A program made the translations under genes and the position numbers. Positions 42,481 to 50,839 of a stretch of DNA of 64,000 bases are shown here, in pieces. The notes beneath the pieces were generated by a model. It was not told the DNA's origin, made no database searches, and was given only the letters and a program-made list of their open reading frames with translations. Origin of the DNA: Saccharibacillus kuerlensis DSM 22868 (GTDB lineage Bacteria; Bacillota; Bacilli; Paenibacillales; Paenibacillaceae); assembly GCF_000378145.1 (NCBI RefSeq), contig NZ_KB899282.1:124001-188000 (forward strand), read 5' to 3'. How positions within the stretch are numbered: the first letter of the stretch is position 1; each line of letters opens with the position of its first letter.

Positions 42481-43238
42481 TGGATGCCTCCGGCGCCTTC
42501 CGCCCGAACCAGCCGATCGAACATATCTTCAAGCGAAGCGCCCGGCATGTTCGACGCGCTGCGGATATCCTCAAGCGTTCCCTGCACGATAATACGTCCT
42601 TTGTGCAGAATAACGAAGCGGTCGCAATAATTTTCGATCGTCGACAAAATATGCGAGCTGAGCAAAATTGAAGCACCTTCGCGATTCACTTCGACCATAT
42701 ACTCCAGCAGGTCGCGGATACCGAGCGGATCCAGGCCGAGAAACGGCTCGTCGATCACATACAGCGGCGGCCGTGCGATGAAAGCGCACATGATCATTAC
42801 TTTTTGCTTCATCCCTTTCGACAGATGCGAAGAGAGACTGTGCTCCTTATCTTTCATGTAGAAAAGCTTCAACAGACGCTCTGCGCGCTCTTCGAAAACG
42901 GCATGGTCGACGCCATAAGCTCTCGCCGTAAATTCCATATGTTCGCGTACCGTCAGCTCTTCGTACAATACGGGAGATTCCGGTACGAAAGCCAATAGAG
43001 AACGGTAGCGGTCGGGATCGTCTTTCAGCAGAGAACCGCCGATTCGAACCTCGCCTTCCTTGGGCGACATCAGCCCAAGAATATGTTTCATGGTAGTACT
43101 CTTACCGGCTCCGTTAAGACCGATCAGTCCCACCATTTCGCCCGGCCCGACTTCAAAGTCAACGCCGTGCAGCACCGGCTTGTTGACACTGTAACCGCCG
43201 GTTAGCCTTCCTACCTGCAGGATGGCTTGTTCACCCAT
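42477..43238 (-). CDS. ecsA: ABC transporter ATP-binding protein EcsA
   Basis: 253 aa. Walker A GLNGAGKSTTMKHI, signature LSSHLSKGMKQKVMIMCAF, Walker B PLYVIDEPFLGLDPLG and switch His in ILLSSHILSTIENYCD are intact. The strong FVPESPVLYEELTVREH pattern and coupling to ecsB identify EcsA. It energises the EcsB membrane partner. Translationally coupled to ecsB. Confidence 0.93.
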   Translation of the reverse strand: MGEQAILQVGRLTGGYSVNKPVLHGVDFEVGPGEMVGLIGLNGAGKSTTMKHILGLMSPKEGEVRIGGSLLKDDPDRYRSLLAFVPESPVLYEELTVREHMEFTARAYGVDHAVFEERAERLLKLFYMKDKEHSLSSHLSKGMKQKVMIMCAFIARPPLYVIDEPFLGLDPLGIRDLLEYMVEVNREGASILLSSHILSTIENYCDRFVILHKGRIIVQGTLEDIRSASNMPGASLEDMFDRLVRAEGAGGIQ

Positions 43239-43330
43239 GATCCTTCACCTCTTCTATGTCTGATGCGGGCCTGCCGACCGTGCGCCGCAGCGGGCGCCCC
43301 GATCCGGTCAAGCTTCGCCGATCCGCAAAA

Positions 43331-44806
43331 TTACGAAGGATCCTGCGGAGTCCGCTTTTCCTTCAGCCATTTTGGCGCACCCTTGTCTTTGTTCGGCTGC
43401 TTCTTGCTCCCTTTGGGACCGCGTCCGGCAGGCTTGGCTGCCGATTTCGGACGAAGCGCCGAAGCCGCTGCGTCTGAAGAAGTTCCGCCCGCTGCTCCGC
43501 TGCGACCGGCGGCATTTCCGCCTGCCTGGATGCCTGCTTCGCTGCCTGAAGCCGAAGCGGCGCTTCGACCCGGCTTTGCCGGAGCCTTGGTGCCGGTACC
43601 GCGGCCGGCAGACGGCCCTTTCGGCGTGCGGCGCGAACCGCCCGAGCGGCGTTCCTCGGCTTCCGCCGGGTCAAGCACCGCGCCTTCGTACATGGCGCGC
43701 TCTTCAATCTCCGTACCCAGTTCGCGCGAGAATTTGCGCATGATAAACGCCTGGCGATCGGTCACGATCGAGATCGACAATCCTTTGCGGCCCATCCGGC
43801 CGGTCCGGCCTGCCCGATGGACGTAATGTTCCGAATCCGAAGCCGGATCGAGATGCACAACCAGTTCCAGTCCCGGAATGTCCAAACCGCGTGCAGCGAC
43901 GTCGGTTGCAACGAGCAGTCTGAACTTGCCCGCACGGAACTGCGACAGTACGGTTGCACGCGTCACCTTGTCCGAATCGCCATATAGGGTCCGTGCTTCC
44001 AGACCGAGGTGATTCAGCTTCGCTTCCACTTCGGCAATCGTATCCGCCTGATTGACGAACACGATTGCGCGCTCTGGATTATAATGACGCACAATGCGGC
44101 GCAGCGTATCGATCCGGTCGCGCTGCTGACATTCGAAGTACAGATGCTGCGTCAGCTTTACGAGCTTCTGTTCCGGCTCGATGCCGACGTCCACAGGATC
44201 TTTCATTTCGCGGTCGGCCAGCGCACGTACGTCTGGACCCAGCGTCGCCGACAGGAAGATCAGCTGCCGGTCGCGCAGCGCGCCCTTGAGCAGCGAGCGT
44301 ACATCGTCCGCGCCGCCCATTTGAAAAATCTGATCGGCTTCATCCAGTACAATGGTGCGTACTTCATGCAGCTTCAGCTTGCGTGTCGACAGCAGCTCGC
44401 GCAGTCGCCCCGGTGTGCCTACAACCAGATGCGGCCGCTGCCGCAGCTTCTCCACCTGCCGCGCCGCCGAAGCGCCGCCAATGAGTCCGATTGTGCCGAT
44501 TCCCAGCGAAGCGCCATATTTTTCCCCTTCGCGTACGATCTGCATCGCCAGCTCCTGTGTCGGCGCAATCACCAACACCTGGCTCTCCTTCTTGTCGGGA
44601 TCGATCCGCTGCAGCAGCGGAAGCAAATAGGCAAGTGTCTTGCCTGTGCCTGTCTGGGACTGTGCAAGTACATCCCGACCTTCCAAGATATAAGGGATTG
44701 CTTCCGCCTGGATCGGGCTCGGTGTACTGATGCCGTATTCAAGCAGCGCGGCCGTCAGCGCTTCGCCAATGCCGAGCTGCGCAAATTGTTCAATTTCTTT
44801 TGTCAT
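43331..44806 (-). CDS. DEAD-box ATP-dependent RNA helicase
   Basis: 491 aa. All core motifs are present: Q motif (STPSPIQAEAIP), I (AQSQTGTGKTLA), Ia (APTQELAMQ), Ib (TPGRLRE), II (VLDEADQI), III (FLSAT), V (VATDVAARGLDIPG) and VI (HRAGRTGRMG). Residues ~385-491 are a basic, Gly/Ser/Ala/Lys-rich disordered tail likely to bind RNA. Unwinds RNA in ribosome assembly or decay. AAGGTGG before ATG. It lies 92 bp upstream of ecsA on the same strand. Confidence 0.94.
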   Translation of the reverse strand: MTKEIEQFAQLGIGEALTAALLEYGISTPSPIQAEAIPYILEGRDVLAQSQTGTGKTLAYLLPLLQRIDPDKKESQVLVIAPTQELAMQIVREGEKYGASLGIGTIGLIGGASAARQVEKLRQRPHLVVGTPGRLRELLSTRKLKLHEVRTIVLDEADQIFQMGGADDVRSLLKGALRDRQLIFLSATLGPDVRALADREMKDPVDVGIEPEQKLVKLTQHLYFECQQRDRIDTLRRIVRHYNPERAIVFVNQADTIAEVEAKLNHLGLEARTLYGDSDKVTRATVLSQFRAGKFRLLVATDVAARGLDIPGLELVVHLDPASDSEHYVHRAGRTGRMGRKGLSISIVTDRQAFIMRKFSRELGTEIEERAMYEGAVLDPAEAEERRSGGSRRTPKGPSAGRGTGTKAPAKPGRSAASASGSEAGIQAGGNAAGRSGAAGGTSSDAAASALRPKSAAKPAGRGPKGSKKQPNKDKGAPKWLKEKRTPQDPS

Positions 44807-44973
44807 TTCGTCGTTCCACCTTTATGTTCTGTCGTGTCCTTCTTCTTATTATAGGCGGAATCGGGCCAAATCCCAAATGCAAAAACAAAACTTGGACCAC
44901 GTAAAAAAGCGCCTCTCGCCTTCATGGACGAAAGAACGCTTGAGCTGCCGAACTATTTTCTTCCCGTATTTCC

Positions 44974-46209
44974 TCAATGACTGATCGCTTCGTCGATATG
45001 CGACAGATGACGGCTCCGCAGCAGCAGAACGAACACCCCGATTACGACCATAAATGCCCCAAAGTAGAACGGCATTTCCGCATTGAACCAATCCGCCAGC
45101 TTACCGGCCAGGAATGGCGATACCGCGCCGCCCATGAAGCGAACGAAACTGTATGCCGCCGAAGCGGTCGAGCGCTCAACGGGAGCCGATTCCATAACTG
45201 CTGTCGTGATCAGCGTATTGTTGATTCCGAGGAACGCACCTGCCGCGATCACACAGACGATCACGATCGCTGGGCTGTCCATCACCGTGCCGATTGCCAT
45301 CATCAGCAGGTCGACTGCGAACAGCGTCAGCATAACGGCCATCGAACGCACCGTGCCAAACCGGTTTTGGATGCGCGGCGCGACAAACACCGACGTAATC
45401 GCGAGCAGCAGACCCCAACCGAAGAAAACATAACCAAGCCCATGCTCATCCAGCTTCATCACGTAAGGCGAATAAGCCATCAGCGTGAAGAAGCCAAAGT
45501 TGTACAGGAAAGCGACAATGCCGAGGGTCATAAGAGCCGGATAACTCAGCGCCTTGAACGGATCGGACAGTCTGCTGGTCATTTTCGGCTTCGGAATCTT
45601 TGGCAGCAGTACAGTAACGGCCACAAAAGCGAGAGCCATCAGTACGCTTACGCCGAAGAATGGACCTCTCCACGAGATCGAGCCCAGCTCGCCGCCCAGC
45701 AGCGGACCGACCGCAATGCCGAGACCAAGCGCCGCTTCATAGAGGATAATCGCTTTGGCCGTACCGGAAGTCGACAATCCGACGATAGCCGACAGTGCCG
45801 TTGCAATAAACAGCGCATTGCCCAATCCCCAGCCGCCGCGGAAGCCGACAATGCCTCCAATCGTATTCGACGACCCTGCCAGCGCCGCAAACACGACCGT
45901 CAGCATAATTCCGCAGAGCAGTGTTTTCTTGATTCCGATCCGGCTGGAAATGAACCCTGTAATCAGCATAGCCACACCGGTCACAAAGTTATAACTCGTA
46001 AACAGCAGGGATACCTGACTCGGGGTCGCATCCAGCTGCGCAGCGATCGCCGGCAGAATCGGATCCACCAGGCCGATGCCCATAAACGAAATAATGCAGG
46101 CGAACATCACGGCCCAAACCGCCTTCGGCTGCGATAAAAAACTGCCTTCCTTCAGGGTTTTCCCTTCCGGAGGCAGTGATTGAATCCCTATCGGTGCTTC
46201 ATTTTTCAT
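44974..46209 (-). CDS. MFS transporter
   Basis: 411 aa with about 12 hydrophobic segments. Motif A-like GFISSRIGIKKTLLCG after TM2, GWGLGNALFIATALSAIVG, the antiporter motif-C-like GLGIAVGPLLGGELGSISWRGPF, indicate a drug:H+ antiporter-type MFS protein. Substrate unknown. GGAGGGAACAGAAC supports the start. No regulator is linked to it. Confidence 0.92.
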   Translation of the reverse strand: MKNEAPIGIQSLPPEGKTLKEGSFLSQPKAVWAVMFACIISFMGIGLVDPILPAIAAQLDATPSQVSLLFTSYNFVTGVAMLITGFISSRIGIKKTLLCGIMLTVVFAALAGSSNTIGGIVGFRGGWGLGNALFIATALSAIVGLSTSGTAKAIILYEAALGLGIAVGPLLGGELGSISWRGPFFGVSVLMALAFVAVTVLLPKIPKPKMTSRLSDPFKALSYPALMTLGIVAFLYNFGFFTLMAYSPYVMKLDEHGLGYVFFGWGLLLAITSVFVAPRIQNRFGTVRSMAVMLTLFAVDLLMMAIGTVMDSPAIVIVCVIAAGAFLGINNTLITTAVMESAPVERSTASAAYSFVRFMGGAVSPFLAGKLADWFNAEMPFYFGAFMVVIGVFVLLLRSRHLSHIDEAISH

Positions 46210-46355
46210 GTTCTGTTCCCTCCATGCTGACAGTTTGTTCTTCTAAGGCCTGCGCTGTTCCTACACTGTTTATTATTAAAACTTTTACATATGAATATTA
46301 CTACACCGATCTTTTTGCGTCAACGCAAGCTTTTATCGAAAAAACCGTTCCACAA

Positions 46356-46396
46356 CAAAAAACCGCATCTTCGCGACTTATCGCAAATGCGGTCTT
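46356..46396 (-). terminator. Terminator downstream of the small 94-aa gene
   Basis: ACCGCAT/ATGCGGT (46362-46368, 46387-46393) with an inner TCGCGA-type pairing and a T6 run on the minus strand. Confidence 0.7.
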
Positions 46397-46474
46397 TTCC
46401 ATTTCACTGTCTTTATTTATTGCCTTTATTTATTGTCTTTATTTTCTTCTGTCCGTTCTTGACGTTTGTCGCAT

Positions 46475-46759
46475 TCACGTCCCGGGCATGGACTTGAAGT
46501 GATCGATAAACGGACCGGGATCGGTATTGACCGTGTAGGAAAAGACGCCAAGATTTGTGTGCAGATACAGCATCCCGATTTCGCCGCCAATACGCCGATA
46601 AGACATATCGAATACGTGCTTTAGAGGAAATTCCCGGCTGTACGTCGTGATGCGGTCATGATACAGATCGATGGTCCGGTCCGAAATATGACGCCGCTGC
46701 TCTCCTTCGCTCACTTCCCGCTGAACCTGGTAATACGGCTGTGAAGCTACCCATCTCAT
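46475..46759 (-). CDS. Conserved-looking 94-aa protein of unknown function
   Basis: Starts MRWVASQPYYQVQREVSEGE and contains IDLYHDRITTYSREFPLKHV, DMSYRRIGGEIGMLYLHTN and GVFSYTVNTDPGPFIDHFK. The alternating hydrophobic pattern suggests mostly beta structure, similar in style to small PH-like domains, but I do not recognise the family. ATG 46759 is chosen over 46765 because AAGGAGGA lies seven bases away. Upstream of the MFS gene on the same strand but separated by 265 bp and a terminator. Confidence 0.65.
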   Translation of the reverse strand: MRWVASQPYYQVQREVSEGEQRRHISDRTIDLYHDRITTYSREFPLKHVFDMSYRRIGGEIGMLYLHTNLGVFSYTVNTDPGPFIDHFKSMPGT

Positions 46760-46854
46760 CCGCATTCCTCCTTGTTTTTGGCACCGGTTGCCTTCAATCG
46801 TCCCATTTATTCCTGGCTGGGTGCCTTTTTACCGTTATCTTTATCATTTGATCT

Positions 46855-46887
46855 GATCTGGCTTGGATCTGGCTTGGATCTGATTTG
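46855..46887. repeat. 11-bp tandem repeat GATCTGGCTTG x 3
   Basis: Units 46855-46865 and 46866-46876 are identical; 46877-46887 differs by two bases. Flanked by further GATCTGATCT. Confidence 0.8.
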
Positions 46888-46930
46888 ATCTGATCTCTTG
46901 AATCTGTAAGAGTCTCTTATCACTGTAACG

Positions 46931-46985
46931 CAAAAAAAGCCCCGCGAAAACCCATTCCTGTATAGGAAAAGATTTTTACGGGGCT
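46931..46985 (-). terminator. Terminator after the SDR gene at 47065
   Basis: AGCCCCG/CGGGGCT (46938-46944, 46979-46985) enclosing a smaller TTCC/GGAA hairpin, followed by TTTTTTT on the minus strand. Confidence 0.8.
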
Positions 46986-47064
46986 GGCAGCAGTACATCT
47001 TCATCTTCGGCAGTCAGACTCCTCAACTATAAGCAGCGACGATCTGTCCGGCTGTCGTACCGAA

Positions 47065-47838
47065 TTACTTTAAATTCAGAAACCTTCTTGCCAGCTTATC
47101 CGCAGTTCGCGGCATCAGCCCATACAGGCGGATAACGATACCGAGATAACGCGGCAGATCTATCTCATCCCTGCGCGTTTCCATAATTCGCACCATTTCG
47201 CGCGCAACCTTTTCCGGCGGAAGAATAAAACGGCTTACGTTCTGAATGTAACTGCCGCCCGGATCGGCCGTTTCAAAAAACGGAGTGTCAATCGGTCCCG
47301 GATTAATTGAAGAAACGGCTATTCCGCTTCCGTGCAGCTCTTGGCGCAGCGAATTCATAAATCCTAATACAGCGTGCTTGGAAGCCGCATAACCGGCCGA
47401 CTTGGCGGTGGCGAACTTGCCCGCCATCGAAGCAACGGTCACAATCTGTCCGCTTCCGTTACGCCGCATATGCGGCAATACCGCCTTGGTACAGCGTACG
47501 ACGCCCAGGTAATTGACGTTCATGATGCCTTCGTAGTCGGCCAGATCCATTTCTTCAGCGGTCTCAAATCGCCCGTAACCGGCATTGTTAATCAAAATGT
47601 CGATTCGGCCATACTCTTCAATAACTTTAAGTACTGCCGCTTCGACCGATTCTTCACTTCCGACATCAAGCGGGCAAATACCGTGCGGCCCGGGTACGGC
47701 TTCCGCAGCACGGCGAAGTTTTGCTTCCGAACGTGCAGCCAGAATGGGCACTGCACCGCGTTCCGACGCCAGACGTGCTGCAAGCGCTCCGATTCCGCTC
47801 GAAGCGCCTGTAATGAATACAATTTTGTTAGTTAGCAT
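47065..47838 (-). CDS. SDR-family oxidoreductase
   Basis: 257 aa. ITGASSGIGALAARLA cofactor loop, CPLDVGS, ILINNAGYGRFE, catalytic Ser in TVASMAGKFA, YAASKHAV and INPGPIDTPFFE are all canonical. An active NAD(P)-dependent short-chain dehydrogenase with unknown substrate. AAGGAG lies 11 bases before the ATG. Upstream CheX gene is on the same strand 48 bp away, but the functions look unrelated. Confidence 0.92.
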   Translation of the reverse strand: MLTNKIVFITGASSGIGALAARLASERGAVPILAARSEAKLRRAAEAVPGPHGICPLDVGSEESVEAAVLKVIEEYGRIDILINNAGYGRFETAEEMDLADYEGIMNVNYLGVVRCTKAVLPHMRRNGSGQIVTVASMAGKFATAKSAGYAASKHAVLGFMNSLRQELHGSGIAVSSINPGPIDTPFFETADPGGSYIQNVSRFILPPEKVAREMVRIMETRRDEIDLPRYLGIVIRLYGLMPRTADKLARRFLNLK

Positions 47839-47886
47839 AGAGGCGAATGCTCCTTCTAGATTCCGATATGAGTTCGCCTATTCATT

Positions 47887-48345
47887 TTACGAGATCAATA
47901 CTTGAATATCCAGCTCGCCGATTCCATCCATCAACAGCGGAATAGTCAATGCCTTTTCCGGCATAGCTTCCGTAAACGCGTCTCCATGCATAATGTTCGG
48001 AGGCGTAATATCTACAATAACACCTTGATTCGACAGCAAAATTCCGGCATTCCCGCTAATCATGTTACCCAGTTCCGAAATGGCACTCCGACTCATATCG
48101 TCCATCTCCGTAATGGTAAATCCACCCATCATTGCCGAGACGATCCGCATAGCGACCTGTTCATGCAAGCCAAAAATAATGTTACCGCTCAACTGTCCTG
48201 TCATCCCGATTTGGATCCAGATATGGTCATCAATCGGCTTCACGCTTTTCACTGCAAGCGTTCCCGTCGAAGGAGAAATCTGAATAAGCTGCTGAAGTAC
48301 CAGCTTTGCCGATTCCAAAAACGGGTTAATTACTTCCGCCTTCAT
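47887..48345 (-). CDS. cheX: CheX/CheC-like chemotaxis phosphatase
   Basis: 152 aa. Residues KAEVINPFLESAKLVLQQLI and the phosphatase helix motif SAISELGNMISGNAG (Glu and Asn of the ExxN active site) identify a CheX-type CheY-P phosphatase, dimeric in characterised members. It dampens chemotactic signalling in the cytoplasm. The open frame starts 21 codons upstream, but ATG 48345 gives the family start; a GGGAGCG site lies 12 bases away, a long spacing. No other chemotaxis gene is nearby. Confidence 0.88.
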   Translation of the reverse strand: MKAEVINPFLESAKLVLQQLIQISPSTGTLAVKSVKPIDDHIWIQIGMTGQLSGNIIFGLHEQVAMRIVSAMMGGFTITEMDDMSRSAISELGNMISGNAGILLSNQGVIVDITPPNIMHGDAFTEAMPEKALTIPLLMDGIGELDIQVLIS

Positions 48346-48855
48346 AATACACATTCGCTCCCTGCCGCTTAGGTTTTTAGGATCACTTCTGTCGGATAAG
48401 TAGGTCATACGCTCTTCTATCTTAAGTCCTACTATTGATTACCCCAATTATACTCGAGAAACAAAAATAAAGCACCTGAATTTAGCAATTTTTTCTATAC
48501 AAAACCTGTGAGTCCTTAATCCATCACTGTCAGTACCCGGTAGCACCAGGCATAAGACAAATAAAACGCATACTCAAAAAAGAGATTCCGCGTCTCTTGG
48601 CCGGCCAACGTCGAATTTTGTGAAAAATCAGCTCCTTCTATTATCGCCCATAAAGACCTGTTTTTTTACAAGCAGAATCCTATTTCCGGAAAAAACGTGA
48701 CTTTTGTCATGCATTTCTTGTTTTCACTGTCAATTGGGAGTTTTTTTCTGTGTAAAACTGTTTTGGCGAAAATGTCCTTCTCCTTCTTCATTGCTTTTAC
48801 TTTTGTTTTTCCCCTATAATTTAAGGAATCAATACGCGGTGGGAGGAGAAGTTTC
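48346..48855. other. Intergenic region between divergent cheX and lysR genes
   Basis: 510 bp, AT-rich, no gene. Contains the LysR promoter candidate near 48791-48820. No riboswitch or repeat recognised. Confidence 0.5.
48791..48820 (+). promoter_or_regulatory. Candidate sigma-A promoter of the LysR gene
   Basis: TTGCTT (48791-48796), 18-base spacer, perfect TATAAT (48815-48820), 36 bp before the start codon. Confidence 0.5.
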
Positions 48856-49758
48856 ATGAATATGAGTCAGCTGGAGACGCTCGTCACGATCTCGAAAACG
48901 ATGAGCTTCCGCAAAGCCGGGGAACTGCTCAATCTTACACAACCCGCCGTTTCCGCACAGATCAAAAGCCTTGAAGACGAATTCAAAGCCGTTCTGGTCG
49001 ATCGAAGCCAACCGGTTACTTTAACCGACAGAGGTCTTGTGTTTCTCGAACATGCCGAACGAATTCTCTCTATTGTCGAGGAACTGAAACAGAAGATTAC
49101 CGATCTGGAAGAAACGCCTCAGGGTCATATTATGCTGGGTACGACGACTTCGATTGCCATTCAAATTTTACCGCGCGTGCTGTCTTACTTTCAGAATCAG
49201 TTTCCGCTGATCCAGACCAGTATCCAGTCTATGCCTTCTTCACAAATCTACAGTCTGGTCGAAAATGGAGCTGTCGATATCGGCATTGGTTATCTGATTG
49301 AACGCAACCCCGATCTGGAAACATCCATTCTTTATTACGACACTTTTGAACTGGTTGTATCTCCACAGAACGAGTTGGCGCGCAAGAGCAAGATTCGTTT
49401 GGAAGATCTGAAGGATGTTCCGATGATCATGCTGTCTCCCGATACGGTCGGACGCCGCTTTGCCGAGCAGGTATTCAAGGAGCATGGTATTGTCCCGCGC
49501 ATCGCAATGGAGCTGTCGAGCAGCGAAGAAGTTAAGCGAATGGTCGAACTCAATCTTGGCGTAGCGGTCATATCGAAACTCTCGATCTCCAGAGAACGGC
49601 GCCAAGGCTCGCTGCTCGTACTGCCCATAACCGAATTTGAAGCCACCCATCCGGTCGGCGTTATCTATCGCTCCGGCAAGTATTTGAATTCGGCAATGCG
49701 CCAATTTCTGGCCGACCTCAAAGGCATGCCGGAAACGCAGTTTATCGGATCTGAGTAA
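48856..49758 (+). CDS. LysR-family transcriptional regulator
   Basis: 300 aa. N-terminal helix-turn-helix (SFRKAGELLNLTQPAVSAQI with LEDEFKAVLVDR), linker helix and a two-subdomain effector region (GTTTSIAIQILPRVL, VDIGIGYLIER, NLGVAVISKLS). Resembles CysL/CbbR-type regulators. Effector unknown. GGGAGGAG start site. It is followed by a PHP gene on the same strand 78 bp away. Confidence 0.92.
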   Translation: MNMSQLETLVTISKTMSFRKAGELLNLTQPAVSAQIKSLEDEFKAVLVDRSQPVTLTDRGLVFLEHAERILSIVEELKQKITDLEETPQGHIMLGTTTSIAIQILPRVLSYFQNQFPLIQTSIQSMPSSQIYSLVENGAVDIGIGYLIERNPDLETSILYYDTFELVVSPQNELARKSKIRLEDLKDVPMIMLSPDTVGRRFAEQVFKEHGIVPRIAMELSSSEEVKRMVELNLGVAVISKLSISRERRQGSLLVLPITEFEATHPVGVIYRSGKYLNSAMRQFLADLKGMPETQFIGSE

Positions 49759-49836
49759 CTCCCCCTAATATCGTCCGCTAAGATTATTCAAACGATAGAG
49801 CGCTGCTCTAATTACGACAAAAAGGAGAATCGGACC

Positions 49837-50646
49837 ATGAAGTTTGATCTGCATACCCACCATTATCGCTGCGGCCATGCGGACGGCGACATTCGCGATT
49901 ATATCGAAGCCGCAATCCGCGAAGATCTGTCCGTTATCGGTATATCCGATCATATGCCGCATTTGTTCAGCCCGCTTGACTATCCGGCTCCGACAATCGC
50001 CATGTCCAGGCTGGAGCTTGGCGCTTACGTAGAAGAGGTTCTGAAGCTGAAAAAGGAATACGAGAGCCGAATCGACGTGCTGCTCGGCATCGAATCCGAC
50101 TATTTTATCGATCATGAACGCGTGTACCGCGAAGCTATTGAACGTTATCCGTTCGATTACGTCATCGGTTCGGTTCATATCAGCAGCGGCAAAAGCATCT
50201 TCGACCGCAAGCGCTGGGAAGGTTTGTCTACCGATCTGATGATTGAGGCAAAAAAGGAATATTATCGCCTGATTGAAGCTTCTGCCCGCAGCGGTATGTT
50301 CCAAATTCTTGGGCATCTTGATGCCATGAAGGGCTATTATCCGAATTTTGTTGATATTCCCGCGAATGAAGCTGTTGAATCAGCTCTGAAAACGATCGGG
50401 GAATTGGGTCTTGCCATCGAGGTCAATACATCGGGCGGCACCAAATTGTGCGGCGGCTGGTATCCGTCGGATGCGATTCTGGAACGCGCCCTGCACTACG
50501 GCGTCTCAATCTCCTTCGGCTCCGATGCCCATAAGCCTTCCCGGGTCGGCGAAGACTTCGAAGCAGTTGCCGCCAAACTGCGCGATATCGGCTTCAAGGA
50601 ATGGGTGTACGTCAAGGAGCGCAAGCCGGTAGCCGTGCCGCTGTAA
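49837..50646 (+). CDS. PHP-domain phosphoesterase, histidinol-phosphatase-like
   Basis: 269 aa. The four PHP motifs are seen: DLHTHHYRCGHADGD, ISDHMPH, GSVHISSGKS with GHLDAMKGYY, and FGSDAHKPSRVGE. Related to HisJ/HisK histidinol phosphatases, which hydrolyse histidinol phosphate with three metals, but no histidine genes are linked, so another phosphate substrate is possible. AAGGAG start. Terminator follows. Confidence 0.88.
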   Translation: MKFDLHTHHYRCGHADGDIRDYIEAAIREDLSVIGISDHMPHLFSPLDYPAPTIAMSRLELGAYVEEVLKLKKEYESRIDVLLGIESDYFIDHERVYREAIERYPFDYVIGSVHISSGKSIFDRKRWEGLSTDLMIEAKKEYYRLIEASARSGMFQILGHLDAMKGYYPNFVDIPANEAVESALKTIGELGLAIEVNTSGGTKLCGGWYPSDAILERALHYGVSISFGSDAHKPSRVGEDFEAVAAKLRDIGFKEWVYVKERKPVAVPL

Positions 50647-50692
50647 GAAAATCTTCACCGGTCGATTCAATATTTAATATAATCAAAGGGTT

Positions 50693-50737
50693 AAAAGACC
50701 GCATTTTTTCGCTTTCGCGTGAAATGCGGTCTTTTTT
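50693..50737 (+). terminator. Terminator after the PHP gene
   Basis: 14-bp stem AAAAGACCGCATTT with its complement (50693-50706, 50722-50735) and a T6 tract. Confidence 0.9.
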
Positions 50738-50839
50738 AGTCGGATTCAATCTACTCGAAAAATGTCTTAATTCTTAAATTGCGCGGTCCTGCCGCATCGA
50801 GTACAATTTGATTGATTCAGGAGCAGGGAAGGTGATGAT

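Larger units (their letters stand above)
46760..47064. other. Intergenic region with short repeats and a terminator
   Basis: 305 bp holding an 11-bp repeat array (46855-46887) and the terminator of the SDR gene (46931-46985). No gene. Confidence 0.6.

Noticed and set aside
44977-46137. Long plus-strand open frame opposite the MFS gene
   Set aside because: Highly charged His/Arg/Gln-rich translation typical of the antisense of a transporter. No family motifs.
48480-48560. c-di-GMP riboswitch in the region upstream of the LysR gene
   Set aside because: A GGTAGCACC string suggested it, but the conserved tetraloop/receptor and GGGACGCAAAG-like segments are absent.
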